Shown here one piece after another: positions 25,639-36,900 of a stretch of DNA of 64,000 nt (position 1 is its first letter; each line of letters begins with the position of its first letter). Source of the stretch: an uncultured Caldilineaceae bacterium (GTDB taxonomy: Bacteria; Chloroflexota; Anaerolineae; Caldilineales; Caldilineaceae). The notes under the pieces are model-generated. The model ran no database searches, was not told where the DNA came from, and saw only the letters and a program-made list of their open reading frames with translations. Location of the stretch: assembly GCA_951813625.1 (NCBI GenBank), contig CATOTS010000003.1, positions 116,107 to 180,106 on the forward strand, read 5' to 3'. The position numbers and the translations under genes were made by a program.

Positions 25639-26964
25639 ATGAAACGGTCCAATCTGCCCATTCTGCTGAGCGTTCTTCTTGTGAGCGCGTTGCTGTTGGC
25701 CGCGTGCCCTGCGCCGGCCGCGCCCGCTCAACAAGCTGCGCCTGAAGCCGAGCCGGCTGAAGAGGCAATCGAAATCGAATACTGGCAGTACAATTTTGGC
25801 GCCAGGGTCGACGCCATGAATCAGCTGATCGCCAATTTCGAGGAAGCCAATCCGAATATCAAAGTCATCCACAACGCCGACATCCCCTACGCAGAGTTTC
25901 GTGACAAGATCGCTGCCAGCGTCCCGGCCGGCGTAGGCCCGGACGTGGCCACCCTCTTCTACGGCTGGCAGTCGGTGTGGATCGACGCCGGCTATCTCGT
26001 GCCTCTGCCTGAGGACGCATTCCCGCCGGCGATGGTCGGGGAGAAGTTCAGTCCGATGGTGCAGGCCAGCTTTGTCGAAGGCACGCTCTACACCCTGCCT
26101 ACCGCAGTACGCGCTCTCGCGCTCTTCTATAACAAAGATCTGATGACAGAGGCGGGGCTTGATCCCGAAAGCCCGCCGGCAACGTTGGATGAGCTTGCAG
26201 ATCAGGCGGTGGCGTGCACCCAGCGAGACGACGAAGGAAACCTCCTGGTTGAGGGCTTCGTTGCCGACCCGGATGCGCAGGACCATCACTGGTTCCGTGA
26301 AGTGCTGGTGCGACAGTTTGGCGGCGTCCCCTACAGCGACGACAACAGCGAGGTCCTCTACAACGACGAGGCCGGCCTCCAGGCCTGGAACTATCTGCTC
26401 GCCTTCCACACCGAACTGGCGACTGGTGACCGGGACCTGTTTGACGGCAGTACAAACGCCTTCGTCGGCGGCAACGTCTGCTTCCATGTAGACGGCTCCT
26501 TCCGCCTCGGCACCATCGCCAAGGACAATCCGGAGATGAACTTCGGCGTCGCCGAGCTGCCGGCGCACAACGGCATCAAGAGCACCTTCGGCTCCTACTG
26601 GACCCACGGTCTGACCAAGAAGGCCGCTGCTGACCAGGCCCGCTTCGACGCTTCGGTCAAGTTCCTGCAGTACATCACCAGCGCCGAGGCCGGCGCCATC
26701 TGGGTAGACATCGTAGGCGAACTGCCCGCCCAGCTCGAAGCAGGTAGCAATCCCGAGTTGCTGGCCGATGAGAAACTGGGAGCGTTCGCCGCCGGGCTGG
26801 GATATGCCTACTCCACCTTCTTCGCCAACGAAAGCGATCAGAAGCAGGCCATCGTCGACTCCTTCGACATGGTGATTCTGACCGACGAAGATCCGGCCAC
26901 TGCGCTGCAGATCGCGGCCGAGGCCGACCAGGAGGTCCTGGACGATTTTTGGTCCAGCCGCTAG
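25639..26964 (+). CDS. ABC sugar transporter, substrate-binding lipoprotein
   Basis: A family 1 extracellular solute-binding protein of 441 residues. The N-terminus is a lipoprotein signal: KR, a hydrophobic core, then LLLAAC with the lipidated Cys23 and a Pro/Ala/Glu-rich linker. The mature part starts IEIEYWQYNFG and includes VGPDVATLFYGW, VPLPEDAF, and the ALALFYNKDLMTEAGLD hinge typical of MalE/UgpB-like proteins. Several surface Trp and Tyr residues suit carbohydrate stacking. GGAGGAA precedes ATG 25639. The two permease genes follow after a strong hairpin. Confidence 0.93.
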   Translation: MKRSNLPILLSVLLVSALLLAACPAPAAPAQQAAPEAEPAEEAIEIEYWQYNFGARVDAMNQLIANFEEANPNIKVIHNADIPYAEFRDKIAASVPAGVGPDVATLFYGWQSVWIDAGYLVPLPEDAFPPAMVGEKFSPMVQASFVEGTLYTLPTAVRALALFYNKDLMTEAGLDPESPPATLDELADQAVACTQRDDEGNLLVEGFVADPDAQDHHWFREVLVRQFGGVPYSDDNSEVLYNDEAGLQAWNYLLAFHTELATGDRDLFDGSTNAFVGGNVCFHVDGSFRLGTIAKDNPEMNFGVAELPAHNGIKSTFGSYWTHGLTKKAAADQARFDASVKFLQYITSAEAGAIWVDIVGELPAQLEAGSNPELLADEKLGAFAAGLGYAYSTFFANESDQKQAIVDSFDMVILTDEDPATALQIAAEADQEVLDDFWSSR

Positions 26965-26981
26965 TCCAAATGTGACAACCT

Positions 26982-27026
26982 GGAGGAGAGAGGAAACGCT
27001 TCCGCGTAGAACGTCCTCTCTCCTCC
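26982..27026 (+). terminator. 13-bp stem hairpin between binding-protein and permease genes
   Basis: GGAGGAGAGAGGA (26982-26994) pairs perfectly with TCCTCTCTCCTCC (27014-27026) around a 19-nt loop. It lacks a U-tract. It probably stabilises the 3' end of the binding-protein message or attenuates transcription, giving less permease than binding protein, as in other sugar ABC operons. Confidence 0.7.
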
Positions 27027-27111
27027 TTCATTCCTGACCCGCAATTCGTAGAACCAAGCGCAGACCGGAACCAGTTCGGCGGCTCCAGCGCTATCGCCAC
27101 GAAAACGCCCA

Positions 27112-28017
27112 ATGCGACTAACCCTTCACCAGCGGCAGATCATCTGGGCCTATACTTTTATGAGTGTGGCCCTTGTGTTCTTTGTCGTCATCCGCTGGTA
27201 TCCGACCCTCCTGGCCTTTAACGTAAGCTTTCGCGACTGGAATGTGTTCGAAGGGTCCGGCCCGTGGGTCGGCTTCGAAAACTATCAGGAGATTTGGGAG
27301 GACACCGGCAAGCCGCGCAGTTCGGTGACGGCGGCTTTTTCCAATACCGTGCGTTACGTACTGTTCGGTGTGCCTTCCGAACTCATATTGGCGTTATCTA
27401 TTGCCCTGCTTCTGGCGCAGATCCGCCGCTTCTCCGCGGTCTTCCGCGTCGCATTTTTTGCGCCCTATGTCACCTCAGCCGTGGCTGTCGCCTTTGTCTG
27501 GAACTGGCTCTATCAGCCGGAAACCGGCCTGCTCAATCAGGCGCTCGACCTGGTCGGGCTGCCCAGTCAGCCCTTCACCAAGAGCCCGGAACAGGCGCTG
27601 CCGTCGATCACAGCGGTCGCCGTATGGCAGAATATCGGCTTTGCCGTCATCATCTTTCTCGCCGGCCTCCAGCAGATTCCCGGCCTGTACTACGAAGCCG
27701 CCCGCATCGACGGCGCCAATTCGTGGCAGCTTTTCTGGCGCATCACCCTGCCCCTCCTCAATCCGATAATCGTCTATCTGTCCGTTCTCGGCACGATATC
27801 CTACCTGCGGCTGTTCGCTCTCGTCCAGAACATGACGCCCCAAGGTAGAGGAGGGCCGCTGAAGAGCACGACGACGGTCGTTCTCGAGGTCTATCGCGAG
27901 GGATTCTCCAGCTACAAGATGGGGTATGCCGGCGCTCTTACCGTGCTCTTGTTCTTGTTGATCCTGCTGATCACCATCATACAGCTGCGCTTTATTTCGC
28001 GGCGCGTGGAATATTAG
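27112..28017 (+). CDS. ABC sugar transporter permease, MalF/UgpA type
   Basis: A 301-residue inner-membrane permease with six hydrophobic segments. The coupling loop EAARIDGANSWQLFWRITLP is the conserved EAA motif that docks on the ATPase. The first segment (QIIWAYTFMSVALVFFVVI) and the periplasmic loop with NVSFRDWNVF are typical of the carbohydrate uptake-1 family. It forms a heterodimer with the next gene's product. It begins 147 bp after the binding protein, past the hairpin. Confidence 0.92.
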   Translation: MRLTLHQRQIIWAYTFMSVALVFFVVIRWYPTLLAFNVSFRDWNVFEGSGPWVGFENYQEIWEDTGKPRSSVTAAFSNTVRYVLFGVPSELILALSIALLLAQIRRFSAVFRVAFFAPYVTSAVAVAFVWNWLYQPETGLLNQALDLVGLPSQPFTKSPEQALPSITAVAVWQNIGFAVIIFLAGLQQIPGLYYEAARIDGANSWQLFWRITLPLLNPIIVYLSVLGTISYLRLFALVQNMTPQGRGGPLKSTTTVVLEVYREGFSSYKMGYAGALTVLLFLLILLITIIQLRFISRRVEY

Positions 28018-28043
28018 GCTAAGGCTCGGAGGAAGCGCTGCCC

Positions 28044-28949
28044 ATGTCAACTTCAGTTGAAATCGGCAACGAAGCGGCTCTGCCGATCGCCGAACAGTTT
28101 GCGCCAGCCCGGGGGGAAGGACGTCGCCCCTTCGGTTGGACAGTTGGAATTGCCTATTTCCTGCTCGCGCTCGGCGGCATCTGCATGGTTACACCCTTCT
28201 TGTGGATGATCTTGACGAGCGTAAAACCGGCCCCCGAGCTGGTTAACTTTTCCTTCTTTCCCGAAAACCCAACCCTGCAGAACTACGCAAACGTACTCAA
28301 TACATCGAGCTTCGAACGCTGGTATCTGAACAGCATTTTCGTCGCCGCCATCAGCACGGCCTGCGTTGTTTTTTTCGATACGCTGGTCGGCTATACGCTC
28401 AACAAATTCGAATTTCCAGGCAAGAACATCATCTTCATCGGGATGCTCGGCACTCTCATGATTCCGACCGAGATGTTGATAATCCCCTGGTATACCATGA
28501 GCGTAAATTGGAATTGGCACGTCGGCTACGCCCAGTATTGGGGAATCGCCTTTCCTGGCGTCATCACCGCGGCAGGCATTTTTCTCATGCGGCAGTTCTT
28601 CGACGGTGTTCCAAATGAACTGCTCGACGCAGCCCGTATGGATGGTATGAATGAATTCGGCATATGGTGGCGCATCGCCGCGCCCCTGGTCAAACCTGCG
28701 ATCGCTGCCCTCGCGATTTTCAACTTCATCGGCAACTGGAACGCCTATCTTTGGCCGCTGATTCTTGCCAACAGTCGCGAGTTCTATACGCTGCCCGTCG
28801 GCTTGAGCTTCTTTCGCGGTGAATCCACCACCCATTGGGAGCGAATCATGACAGCGGCCAGCCTGGCCAGCATCCCCTTACTGATTGTTTTTCTGATCTT
28901 TCAGCGTCAAATCATTAAGGGCATCGCCCTGACAGGACTGAAAGGCTGA
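28044..28949 (+). CDS. ABC sugar transporter permease, MalG/UgpE type
   Basis: The second permease, 301 residues and six hydrophobic segments, with the coupling loop LLDAARMDGMNEFGIWWRI. The stretch PFLWMILTSVKPAPELVNF after the first segment and the C-terminal FQRQIIKGIALTGLKG are typical of this subunit. No ATPase gene follows, so the importer must use a shared ATPase encoded elsewhere, as in MsmK-type systems. GGAGGAA lies upstream of the ATG. The gene ends the transport cluster. Confidence 0.93.
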   Translation: MSTSVEIGNEAALPIAEQFAPARGEGRRPFGWTVGIAYFLLALGGICMVTPFLWMILTSVKPAPELVNFSFFPENPTLQNYANVLNTSSFERWYLNSIFVAAISTACVVFFDTLVGYTLNKFEFPGKNIIFIGMLGTLMIPTEMLIIPWYTMSVNWNWHVGYAQYWGIAFPGVITAAGIFLMRQFFDGVPNELLDAARMDGMNEFGIWWRIAAPLVKPAIAALAIFNFIGNWNAYLWPLILANSREFYTLPVGLSFFRGESTTHWERIMTAASLASIPLLIVFLIFQRQIIKGIALTGLKG

Positions 28950-29066
28950 ATCGGAGAATGGTTTTCGGCCCCGCCAACTCTTGCGTCCGCTTGTCGCCGG
29001 AAGTTCCACTCACAATTCATCCCGCCTTCGAATAGTTTTCGTTACAAATTGACGAGGAGTCATCTC

Positions 29067-30205
29067 TTGAAATTACACGAGTATCAGTCGAAACGCATTT
29101 TCGCCGAGTATGGCGTGCCCATCCCGGATGGCGACATCGCCACCACCCCCGCCGAGGCAAGGGCTATCGCAGAACGGATCGGAAAGCCGGTAGTCATCAA
29201 GAGCCAGGTCCTGGTCGGCGGGCGCGGCAAGGCCGGGGGCATCAAACTGGCGCAGACACCGGCCGAGGCAGAAGAGGTGGCCGGCGGCATCCTCGGCATG
29301 GATATCAAGGGGCTGACGGTGCAAAAGGTGCTGGTCGACGAAGCTGCTGACATTCGCGCCGAAATCTATCTGGGAGCCGTTCTCGACCGCGGCGCGCGCA
29401 AGGTTGCGATCATGGCCAGCAGCGAAGGCGGCGTCGAAATCGAAGAGGTCGCCGCGCAAACACCCGAAAAGATCGTCACCGTTCACGTCCATCCCCTCCT
29501 GGGCATGCAGGGGTACCAGGCCCGGCAGCTTGCATTCGGCATCGGCTTGTCAAAGGAGTACATTCCGGCCTTCACCAGGATTGCCCAAAGCCTCTACCGG
29601 GCCTTTTTCGAGAGCGACGCCAGCCTGGCGGAGATCAATCCGCTCATCGTCAATGGTGATAACCAATTGGAGGCGGTGGACGGCAAAATCCTGCTCGACG
29701 ACAGCGCTCTGCCCCGGCAGACCGAACTGGCATCCATGCGCGACCCCGACGAGGACAGCGCAACCGAGACAGAAGCGCGTGAAGCCGGGCTGAGTTACAT
29801 CGACCTGGATGGCGAGATCGGCTGCATGGTGAACGGCGCAGGCCTGGCCATGGCTACGATGGACATCATCAAACTTTACGGCGGAAATCCCGCCAACTTT
29901 CTCGATATCGGTGGCGGCGCCGGCGCTGACAAAGTGCTTGCCGCCCTCCGCATCATCCTGCGCGACACGCGCGTCAAGGCAGTTCTCATCAATATCTTTG
30001 GCGGCATAACCCGGTGCGACGAAGTCGCCAACGGGATCGTAGAGGCCATCAACAGCCTCAACGTGAAAGTGCCAATCGTCGTCCGCATGGTCGGCGTCAA
30101 CGAGGAAGAAGGCCGTCAGATTCTTGCGGACTCGAAGCTTCCTTCCGCCAATCGGCTCTCTGAAGCCGTACAGATGGCAGTCGCCGCCGCCAAAGGAGAG
30201 AGCAA

Positions 30206-30209
<4 letters not shown>
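29067..30209 (+). CDS. sucC: Succinyl-CoA synthetase (ADP-forming), beta subunit
   Basis: SucC supplies the ATP-grasp domain and, with SucD, interconverts succinyl-CoA and succinate with substrate-level phosphorylation in the TCA cycle. TTG 29067 was chosen: GAGGAG at 29054-29059 lies 7 nt upstream, and the protein then begins [16 protein letters not shown] like all SucC proteins. [15 protein letters not shown] is the nucleotide loop, and [16 protein letters not shown] and [16 protein letters not shown] are the C-terminal ligase motifs. It is 380 residues long. Its stop overlaps the sucD ATG (ATGA). Confidence 0.97.
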
Positions 30210-31075
<866 letters not shown>

Positions 31076-31151
31076 TCGAGGGCCCGAAAGTATGCTATGA
31101 TTGGCGTATTCGAAGCAGCGGGATTACTGACACCGCATGAAGGAGAGAGCA

Positions 31152-33083
31152 ATGTCGGAACAGAGTTCTAACGGCCAGGCGATTGAAGTGCCAGCCGCTG
31201 ACAGTGAACTGTATCAGCCGCCGCAGTCGGCAATCGATAACGCAAATGTCGCCAACTATCTCGATCTGCGCCATGATGCGCTCGATGACGTCGCAGCCTA
31301 TTGGGACGCCCGCGCCCGCGAGCTGATCGACTGGTTCGAGCCCTATGACAAGGTGCTCGATGACAGCGGTGCGCCGTTTTTCAAGTGGTTTGTCGGTGGT
31401 AAAACCAACATCGCCTACAACGCGTTGGACAGGCACGCTGATAGCTGGCGCAAGCACAAGCTGGCATTGATCTGGGAAGCGGAGGACGGCGAGAGAACGA
31501 CCTATAGCTACTATCAGCTATGGCAAGAGGTCAACAGGTTTGCCAATGTCCTCAAAGCCCAGGGTGTTCGCAAGGGAGATACCGTCACCATCTATATGGG
31601 TCGAACGCCCGAACTCATGATGGCGATGCTTGCTGTCACGAAGATCGGCGCGGTTCACTCCGTCGTCTACGGCGGTTTCAGCGAACAGGCCCTCGCCAGC
31701 CGCATCGACGACGCCCAATCACGAGTGCTCATCACCTCCGACGGGGCCTGGCTGCGCGGCAAAACTGTCAACCTCAAGGACATCTCCGACGCGGCTGTGA
31801 AGCGAAGCCCAATCGTCGAAACGGTGATCGTTCACCAACGTACGCAACAGGATGTACAGATGACACCGGGCCGCGATGTCTGGTGGCACGAGTTGATGGC
31901 CCTTCCCATCGCCAAGAGCGTCTGCGAGTCCGAGGCCATGGACGCCGAAGACCCGCTCTTCATCCTTTACACATCCGGTACGACAGGCAGACCAAAGGGC
32001 GTCCTCCACACATGCGGCGGCTATCAGGTCTACACCGCAACTACGCTCAAATATGTCTTCGATCTGAAAGAGGACGACCTGTGGTGGTGCGCGGCCGACC
32101 CAGGCTGGATCACTGGCCACAGTTACATCGTCTATGCGCCTCTGATTCTCGGCGCAACCGGATTCATGTACGAGGGCGCCCCCGACTACCCACAGCCCAA
32201 TCGCTATTGGAAGCTGGTCGAAGATTACGGCATCACGATTCTGTACACCGCGCCCACGGCCATTCGCGGACTGATGCGCTTTGGCGACGCCTGGGCAGAC
32301 CAGCACGATCTCTCCAGCCTGCGCCTGCTGGGCAGCGTCGGGGAACCGATCAATCCCGAAGCCTGGCGTTGGTACTATCGCGTCATTGGACGCGAAAACT
32401 GCCCCATAATGGATACCTGGTGGCAGACCGAGACCGGCGGCTTCATGATTACGCCGACGCCTGTCGTCCCGCTCAAGCCCGGCAGCGCCACGCTTCCCTT
32501 CACCGGCATCGACGCGCAGGTGGTGCGCGAAGACGGCTCCACCTGCGAAGCCAACGAGGACGGCTACCTTGTCATCAAGCGTCCCTGGCCCGGCATGGCC
32601 CGGACCGTTTGGGGTGATCCCGACCGCTACGTCGAACAGTATTGGTCAGAGTTCGCTGAGCAAGGATGGTACTTCACCGGCGACAGCGCCCGCCGCGACG
32701 CCGACGACTACTTCTGGATCATTGGCCGCATGGACGATGTCATCAAAGTCAGCGGCTACCGGCTCGGAACAGCCGAAATAGAGAGCGCGCTGGTCAGTCA
32801 CCCCGACGTGGCCGAGGCCGCCTGCGTCGGCATCCCCGACGAACTGCGCGGCAACGTGATCCACGCCTTCTGCATCCTCAACGAAGGCGTCAGCGGCAGC
32901 TCCGACCTGAACGATGCCCTGAAACTGCATGTGCGCCACGAAGTCGGGCCTATTGCCGTGCCCTCGGAATTGAGCTTTGTCGACGGTCTGCCCAAGACCC
33001 GCTCTGGCAAAATTATGCGCCGCCTGCTCAAAGCGCAGGTCCAGGGCCTGCCCATCGGCGACGTGAGTACACTGGCCGACTAA
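31152..33083 (+). CDS. acs: Acetyl-CoA synthetase (AMP-forming)
   Basis: Acs activates acetate in two steps through acetyl-AMP. The adenylate-forming motifs are all visible: YTSGTTGRPKGVLHT (P-loop), DTWWQTETGG, YFTGDSARRDADDYFWIIGR, and the C-terminal KTRSGKIMRRLLK. The lysine in that last motif is the one acetylated by Pat/GNAT enzymes to inactivate the enzyme. The N-terminus has YDKVLDDSGAPFFKWFVGG, typical of true Acs. ATG 31152 has AGGAGAG at 31141-31147; ATG 31137 would add five residues. The length of 643 residues is normal. Confidence 0.97.
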   Translation: MSEQSSNGQAIEVPAADSELYQPPQSAIDNANVANYLDLRHDALDDVAAYWDARARELIDWFEPYDKVLDDSGAPFFKWFVGGKTNIAYNALDRHADSWRKHKLALIWEAEDGERTTYSYYQLWQEVNRFANVLKAQGVRKGDTVTIYMGRTPELMMAMLAVTKIGAVHSVVYGGFSEQALASRIDDAQSRVLITSDGAWLRGKTVNLKDISDAAVKRSPIVETVIVHQRTQQDVQMTPGRDVWWHELMALPIAKSVCESEAMDAEDPLFILYTSGTTGRPKGVLHTCGGYQVYTATTLKYVFDLKEDDLWWCAADPGWITGHSYIVYAPLILGATGFMYEGAPDYPQPNRYWKLVEDYGITILYTAPTAIRGLMRFGDAWADQHDLSSLRLLGSVGEPINPEAWRWYYRVIGRENCPIMDTWWQTETGGFMITPTPVVPLKPGSATLPFTGIDAQVVREDGSTCEANEDGYLVIKRPWPGMARTVWGDPDRYVEQYWSEFAEQGWYFTGDSARRDADDYFWIIGRMDDVIKVSGYRLGTAEIESALVSHPDVAEAACVGIPDELRGNVIHAFCILNEGVSGSSDLNDALKLHVRHEVGPIAVPSELSFVDGLPKTRSGKIMRRLLKAQVQGLPIGDVSTLAD

Positions 33084-33090
33084 ATGATGA

Positions 33091-33126
33091 GGGGCCGGGT
33101 GGCGCGCCTTTGCGTCACCCGGCCCC
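33091..33126. terminator. Strong hairpin between acs and scpA (convergent)
   Basis: GGGGCCGGGTG pairs with CACCCGGCCCC over 11 bp with a further CGC/GCG inner stem. It lies in the 90-bp space between convergent genes and could stop transcription from both sides. The U-tract is poor. Confidence 0.75.
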
Positions 33127-33172
33127 CACCTTGGCACTGGTCGAAAAGCGCCCTTTCGCTCGAAAACTCGCT

Positions 33173-33928
33173 TCAAGCCACGCTTCGCAGCACGATCTCC
33201 CCGAATGTTTTCTGCTGTTCGGCCGCGATCTCGCGTCGTTTGATCAGCTCCAGAACCGCCAGAAACGTAACGACAATTTCAAGCCGGCTGCGGCTTTGCG
33301 AAAGAAAAGCGGCAAACGGCAATACACTGTCGGACGCGCCGTTCGCGCGATTGTACCCGTTGAACCGCTCTCGAATGTCGGCGATTTTCTCAGCGACCGT
33401 GATTGGGTGTACGCGGACGGTGGGCGTAGCCGGGCTGCTGGGCAAGCTTTGCAGCGCACGGTTTGCAGCCTCAGCCAGCTTGGCTATCGTCAAGGAGGAG
33501 AGGTCCAGCCGTCGCTCCATCTGCGCCGGCGGCGGCGCCAGCCGTGCAGTCGTCCGCAGTCCAATCTCTGCACGAAGCCTTAATTCGTCCACCGCCCCTT
33601 TGAAGCGGCGATAGTCCAGCAACTGTTGGATCAGCGCGTCGCTCGGCTTTTCCTCCGCCTCCTCCTCTGACGCACGCGGCAAGAGGCCGCGACTCTTTAT
33701 GTAGAGGAGCCGCGCCGCCACCCCCAGAAAGTCAGCCAGCGCCTCAGGCTCTATTTCCTCGAGCTGCTCGATGGCGCGCAGGTATTGATCAGTTATCGCC
33801 ACCAGCGAGACTTCAGTGATATCCAATTCTTGGCGTTCGATCAGGTGGAGGAGGAGGGCAATCGGTCCGTCGTAGATCGGCAGATGGACCGCATAGCCGG
33901 AGCCAAGGGGATTTTGAGCGGCTTCCAT
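33173..33928 (-). CDS. scpA: Segregation and condensation protein A
   Basis: ScpA is the kleisin that bridges the SMC heads in the bacterial condensin complex. The N-terminal YDGPIALLLHLIERQELDI and FLGVAARLLYIKSRGLLP are the family hallmarks that bind the SMC neck. The C-terminal winged-helix part is FLAVLELIKRREIAAEQ. The middle has an acidic linker and an Arg-rich helical segment. ATG 33928 gives 251 residues. scpB, the usual neighbour, is absent here. The gene starts 4 nt after the PGRP-protein stop, so it shares that transcript. Confidence 0.95.
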   Translation of the reverse strand: MEAAQNPLGSGYAVHLPIYDGPIALLLHLIERQELDITEVSLVAITDQYLRAIEQLEEIEPEALADFLGVAARLLYIKSRGLLPRASEEEAEEKPSDALIQQLLDYRRFKGAVDELRLRAEIGLRTTARLAPPPAQMERRLDLSSLTIAKLAEAANRALQSLPSSPATPTVRVHPITVAEKIADIRERFNGYNRANGASDSVLPFAAFLSQSRSRLEIVVTFLAVLELIKRREIAAEQQKTFGEIVLRSVA

Positions 33929-33932
33929 GCCT

Positions 33933-36900
33933 TTACGACTCAAGCAGCGAATGGAAGCGGCGTCCGTAGTGGACCAACTGCATCAACCTGTGGGCAGCAG
34001 AAATCTCCTCACTGTCATTGAGGCGGTCGATTTCCACACCCGTATCCGCCAGACGCTGCAACTCTTCTGACGTCAAACTCGCGCCCGTTCCGACCAGCGT
34101 CACATAGCGCGCTCGCAGAGCATCATTCAGGCGTGTTCCTGCGGTTGGCGAAAACTTTTCAAAGTAGTCTCCAGCCTCTGCCATCGCCCTGCCCATCGCC
34201 TCTTCCGTCGGAAAGAGCATGTAGTGATAAGGGGGGACTTCACTCTGAACCCTACCGATTTCGGCGAAAAGAATGTCCCGCCAGCGCGAGCCGCCCAGCC
34301 ACTCGCTCCCGGGACAGACCGTGTGGTTGTTAGAGAACTCCTGGTGGCCCAAGATGTTCGAATGCGGTATCTCCAGCTCCTGCAGAAGCCATGCAATCAG
34401 AAGAGCGCCCGATCGGATCTGGTTGTCGGTGGGCAAGTAACCGTTCATAAAGCTGCCGGAAAACACGACGCCTACCGAATAGTAATTGTGTCTCCCCACA
34501 TGGTAAGCCCTCGCTTCCACCGGCTGCGTCTGCAAGATCTCACCGTCCGCAGGGATGTAGAAGTGATAACCTAAGCCAGGCCAAGCCTGCTTTCCGCGCG
34601 TAAGGTCTTCGTCAATATGCGCCTGCGCAATTTGCTCGGGACCGATGGTTGGCGGCAGCGCTGTATGATGGACCGCCAGGTGGCTGATACCCGACAGCGG
34701 GCGTGTGCGGTAGCGTAGTGAGGGATGGCGTGGCAGGTCAACTGTGATGTCCTGAATCTGGGGTCTCTCGACCTCCCGCCCGCTTTCCTGCTGCCCGCTT
34801 TCTTGTTGCCCGCTTTCTTGTTGCCTGTATTGCGGCTGCCCACTCTCCGGCTGTACTTCCGACCGCGCCACCACCTGTCTTGCTGATGTCTCGCCTTCGC
34901 CAACCTGGCGTAGACCCGGTGGATCAAGTCTGTCCGCGCGCGCGGCCGCCTTCGCAATAGTAGCCGCTCCATCGGCGCCCATCCGCACCGCCGTGATGAG
35001 AATGTCCTTCCAGCGCCTCCCTTGCAGCCACTGCTCCCCGGGAGAAGTATGACTGATGAACTCGTTCACCCCGCGGATGCTCGCCAGCGTCAACTGGGGA
35101 ATCTCCTCCAACAGCCATGCGATCAAGTCCCTGCCCGACCTGATTTGCGCCGGCGTCGGAATGTCATCGTCGAACTTGCCGGCAAAGCCGATATTGATGG
35201 CACGGGCGATATACGGGAGCCTGCCGTCCACTACCTCCGTCAGCGGCTGCGTTTGATACACCGCGCCATTCGACGAGATGAAATACTGGTAAAGGATTCC
35301 GGGAAGGCGGCGGTGAAACGCCGTCGCGATCGTCTGCAGGGGCGTTATCGGCGGCGCAGCCGTGTGGTTGATGACGATATACTCGACATCTTCCAGCCGA
35401 CGCTGAACCATACGCTGGGGATCGCGCGGGAGTTGACCGATTACATCGTCCATCGCCGGTTTCGCCGCCGTAGCCCTTTCTGAACCTGATGCTGGCAGCA
35501 CACTATCCGGCACAATCGGCGCATATTCTCCCACTTCCGCCGCCTCTGACAGCGGTGCATCTGTGAGCGATTCGACGACTCGTTCGTGAAGAACTCGCTT
35601 CCAGGCTGGACCGGCGCTAAACGTGCTTCCGGGGCTCGAGGTGTCCAACAGCTCGCACAGACCGACGATGCTTTGCGCGTTCAGATGAAACTTAGGCAGT
35701 AGCAACGCGCACAGTTTCGCTGCCGCCGTCAACTGAACCTGAGGCGGAGCCGCACCGTCAAAGTTTCCTTCCAGACAGATGTTGATCCCAGTCAGACTCC
35801 ACTCTGCTTCATCGTTGACCACCGCATCTAGCGCGGATACCTGTAGAATCTCGCCGCTAGCCAGCACAAAGTAGTGGTATGCAATGCCGGGATAGCCCTG
35901 TGAAATGTGCGCCTCGGCAATCGATACAAGCGGTACACCCGGCGGCGCGGCCGTGTGACAGATAACAAGCCGTCGGATCTGGTCGGGCGTCCGACGAGCA
36001 AATGAATGGTCTCCTCGAGGCAGCGTATCCGCAATATCAACCACGGCCGTCTGGTACGCCACGGAAGACGAACCCGCTTCTCCGGCAAGGTCAAAATCAG
36101 GTGTCGATACCGGCCTTGGCGCCGGTTCCGTACGCTGCCAGTCCTGTTCTGCAGGGGGCTCAGTGACGGGGATGGATGGGGCGCTCTCAACTACCTCGGG
36201 TTCCGCTTCGCCCACACTCAGCCAGCGTGTCAGGATATCCGACTGCATATCCTCAAACCAGTATTGACCGCCGCGAATCAGGTCCAGGACCAGTGTATAG
36301 TTGCCGGGCTGGTCGGGAAGGATCATCTGCGCGTCAAGAGTGACCTCCTCTCCCGGCGCGACATCGTGCGGAAGCGGCGTCAGCATCGGACGCCCATCGG
36401 GGAAGGGTAGCCTTTCCCGTTTCTGCGAGAAGTGATAGCTGAGCGCAATTTGCTCGGAACCTTCTGCAAGCCATGCTATCGTGCCAGAGTTGCGCACCGT
36501 CACCGGAAAGTTGACCCGCCGACCGGCGAGCAGCGGGCTGGGCGGTCTCCCCTTCAGCCACTGAACGCGATAGACCATCCCGCGACCCAGTTCCATCTCC
36601 TCCGTGTCTTCGGCTTCGGGCGCCTCGGGCTCGGCCTCCGCGGGCTGAATCTCTGGTTGGGGCGTAGTCCGGCTAACTGCCTTGAGGTGCTCAGTCTCTT
36701 TTTGCCAGCGGTAGTCGTGTCGCAGCGCGTTACGGAAGTCCTCGATGACCCCTTGTTTCCCTTTGATATGCCAGCGGTCCAGTTGCGGCCACCTGTAAAG
36801 CGCCAGCGCATGAATCTGCTGCCCCTGCTGACGATTCCAGCGGTCAACTTCGGCAAAGGCCGCCTGTACCCATCCTCGATTCGCGTTTTCCCATGGGCCG

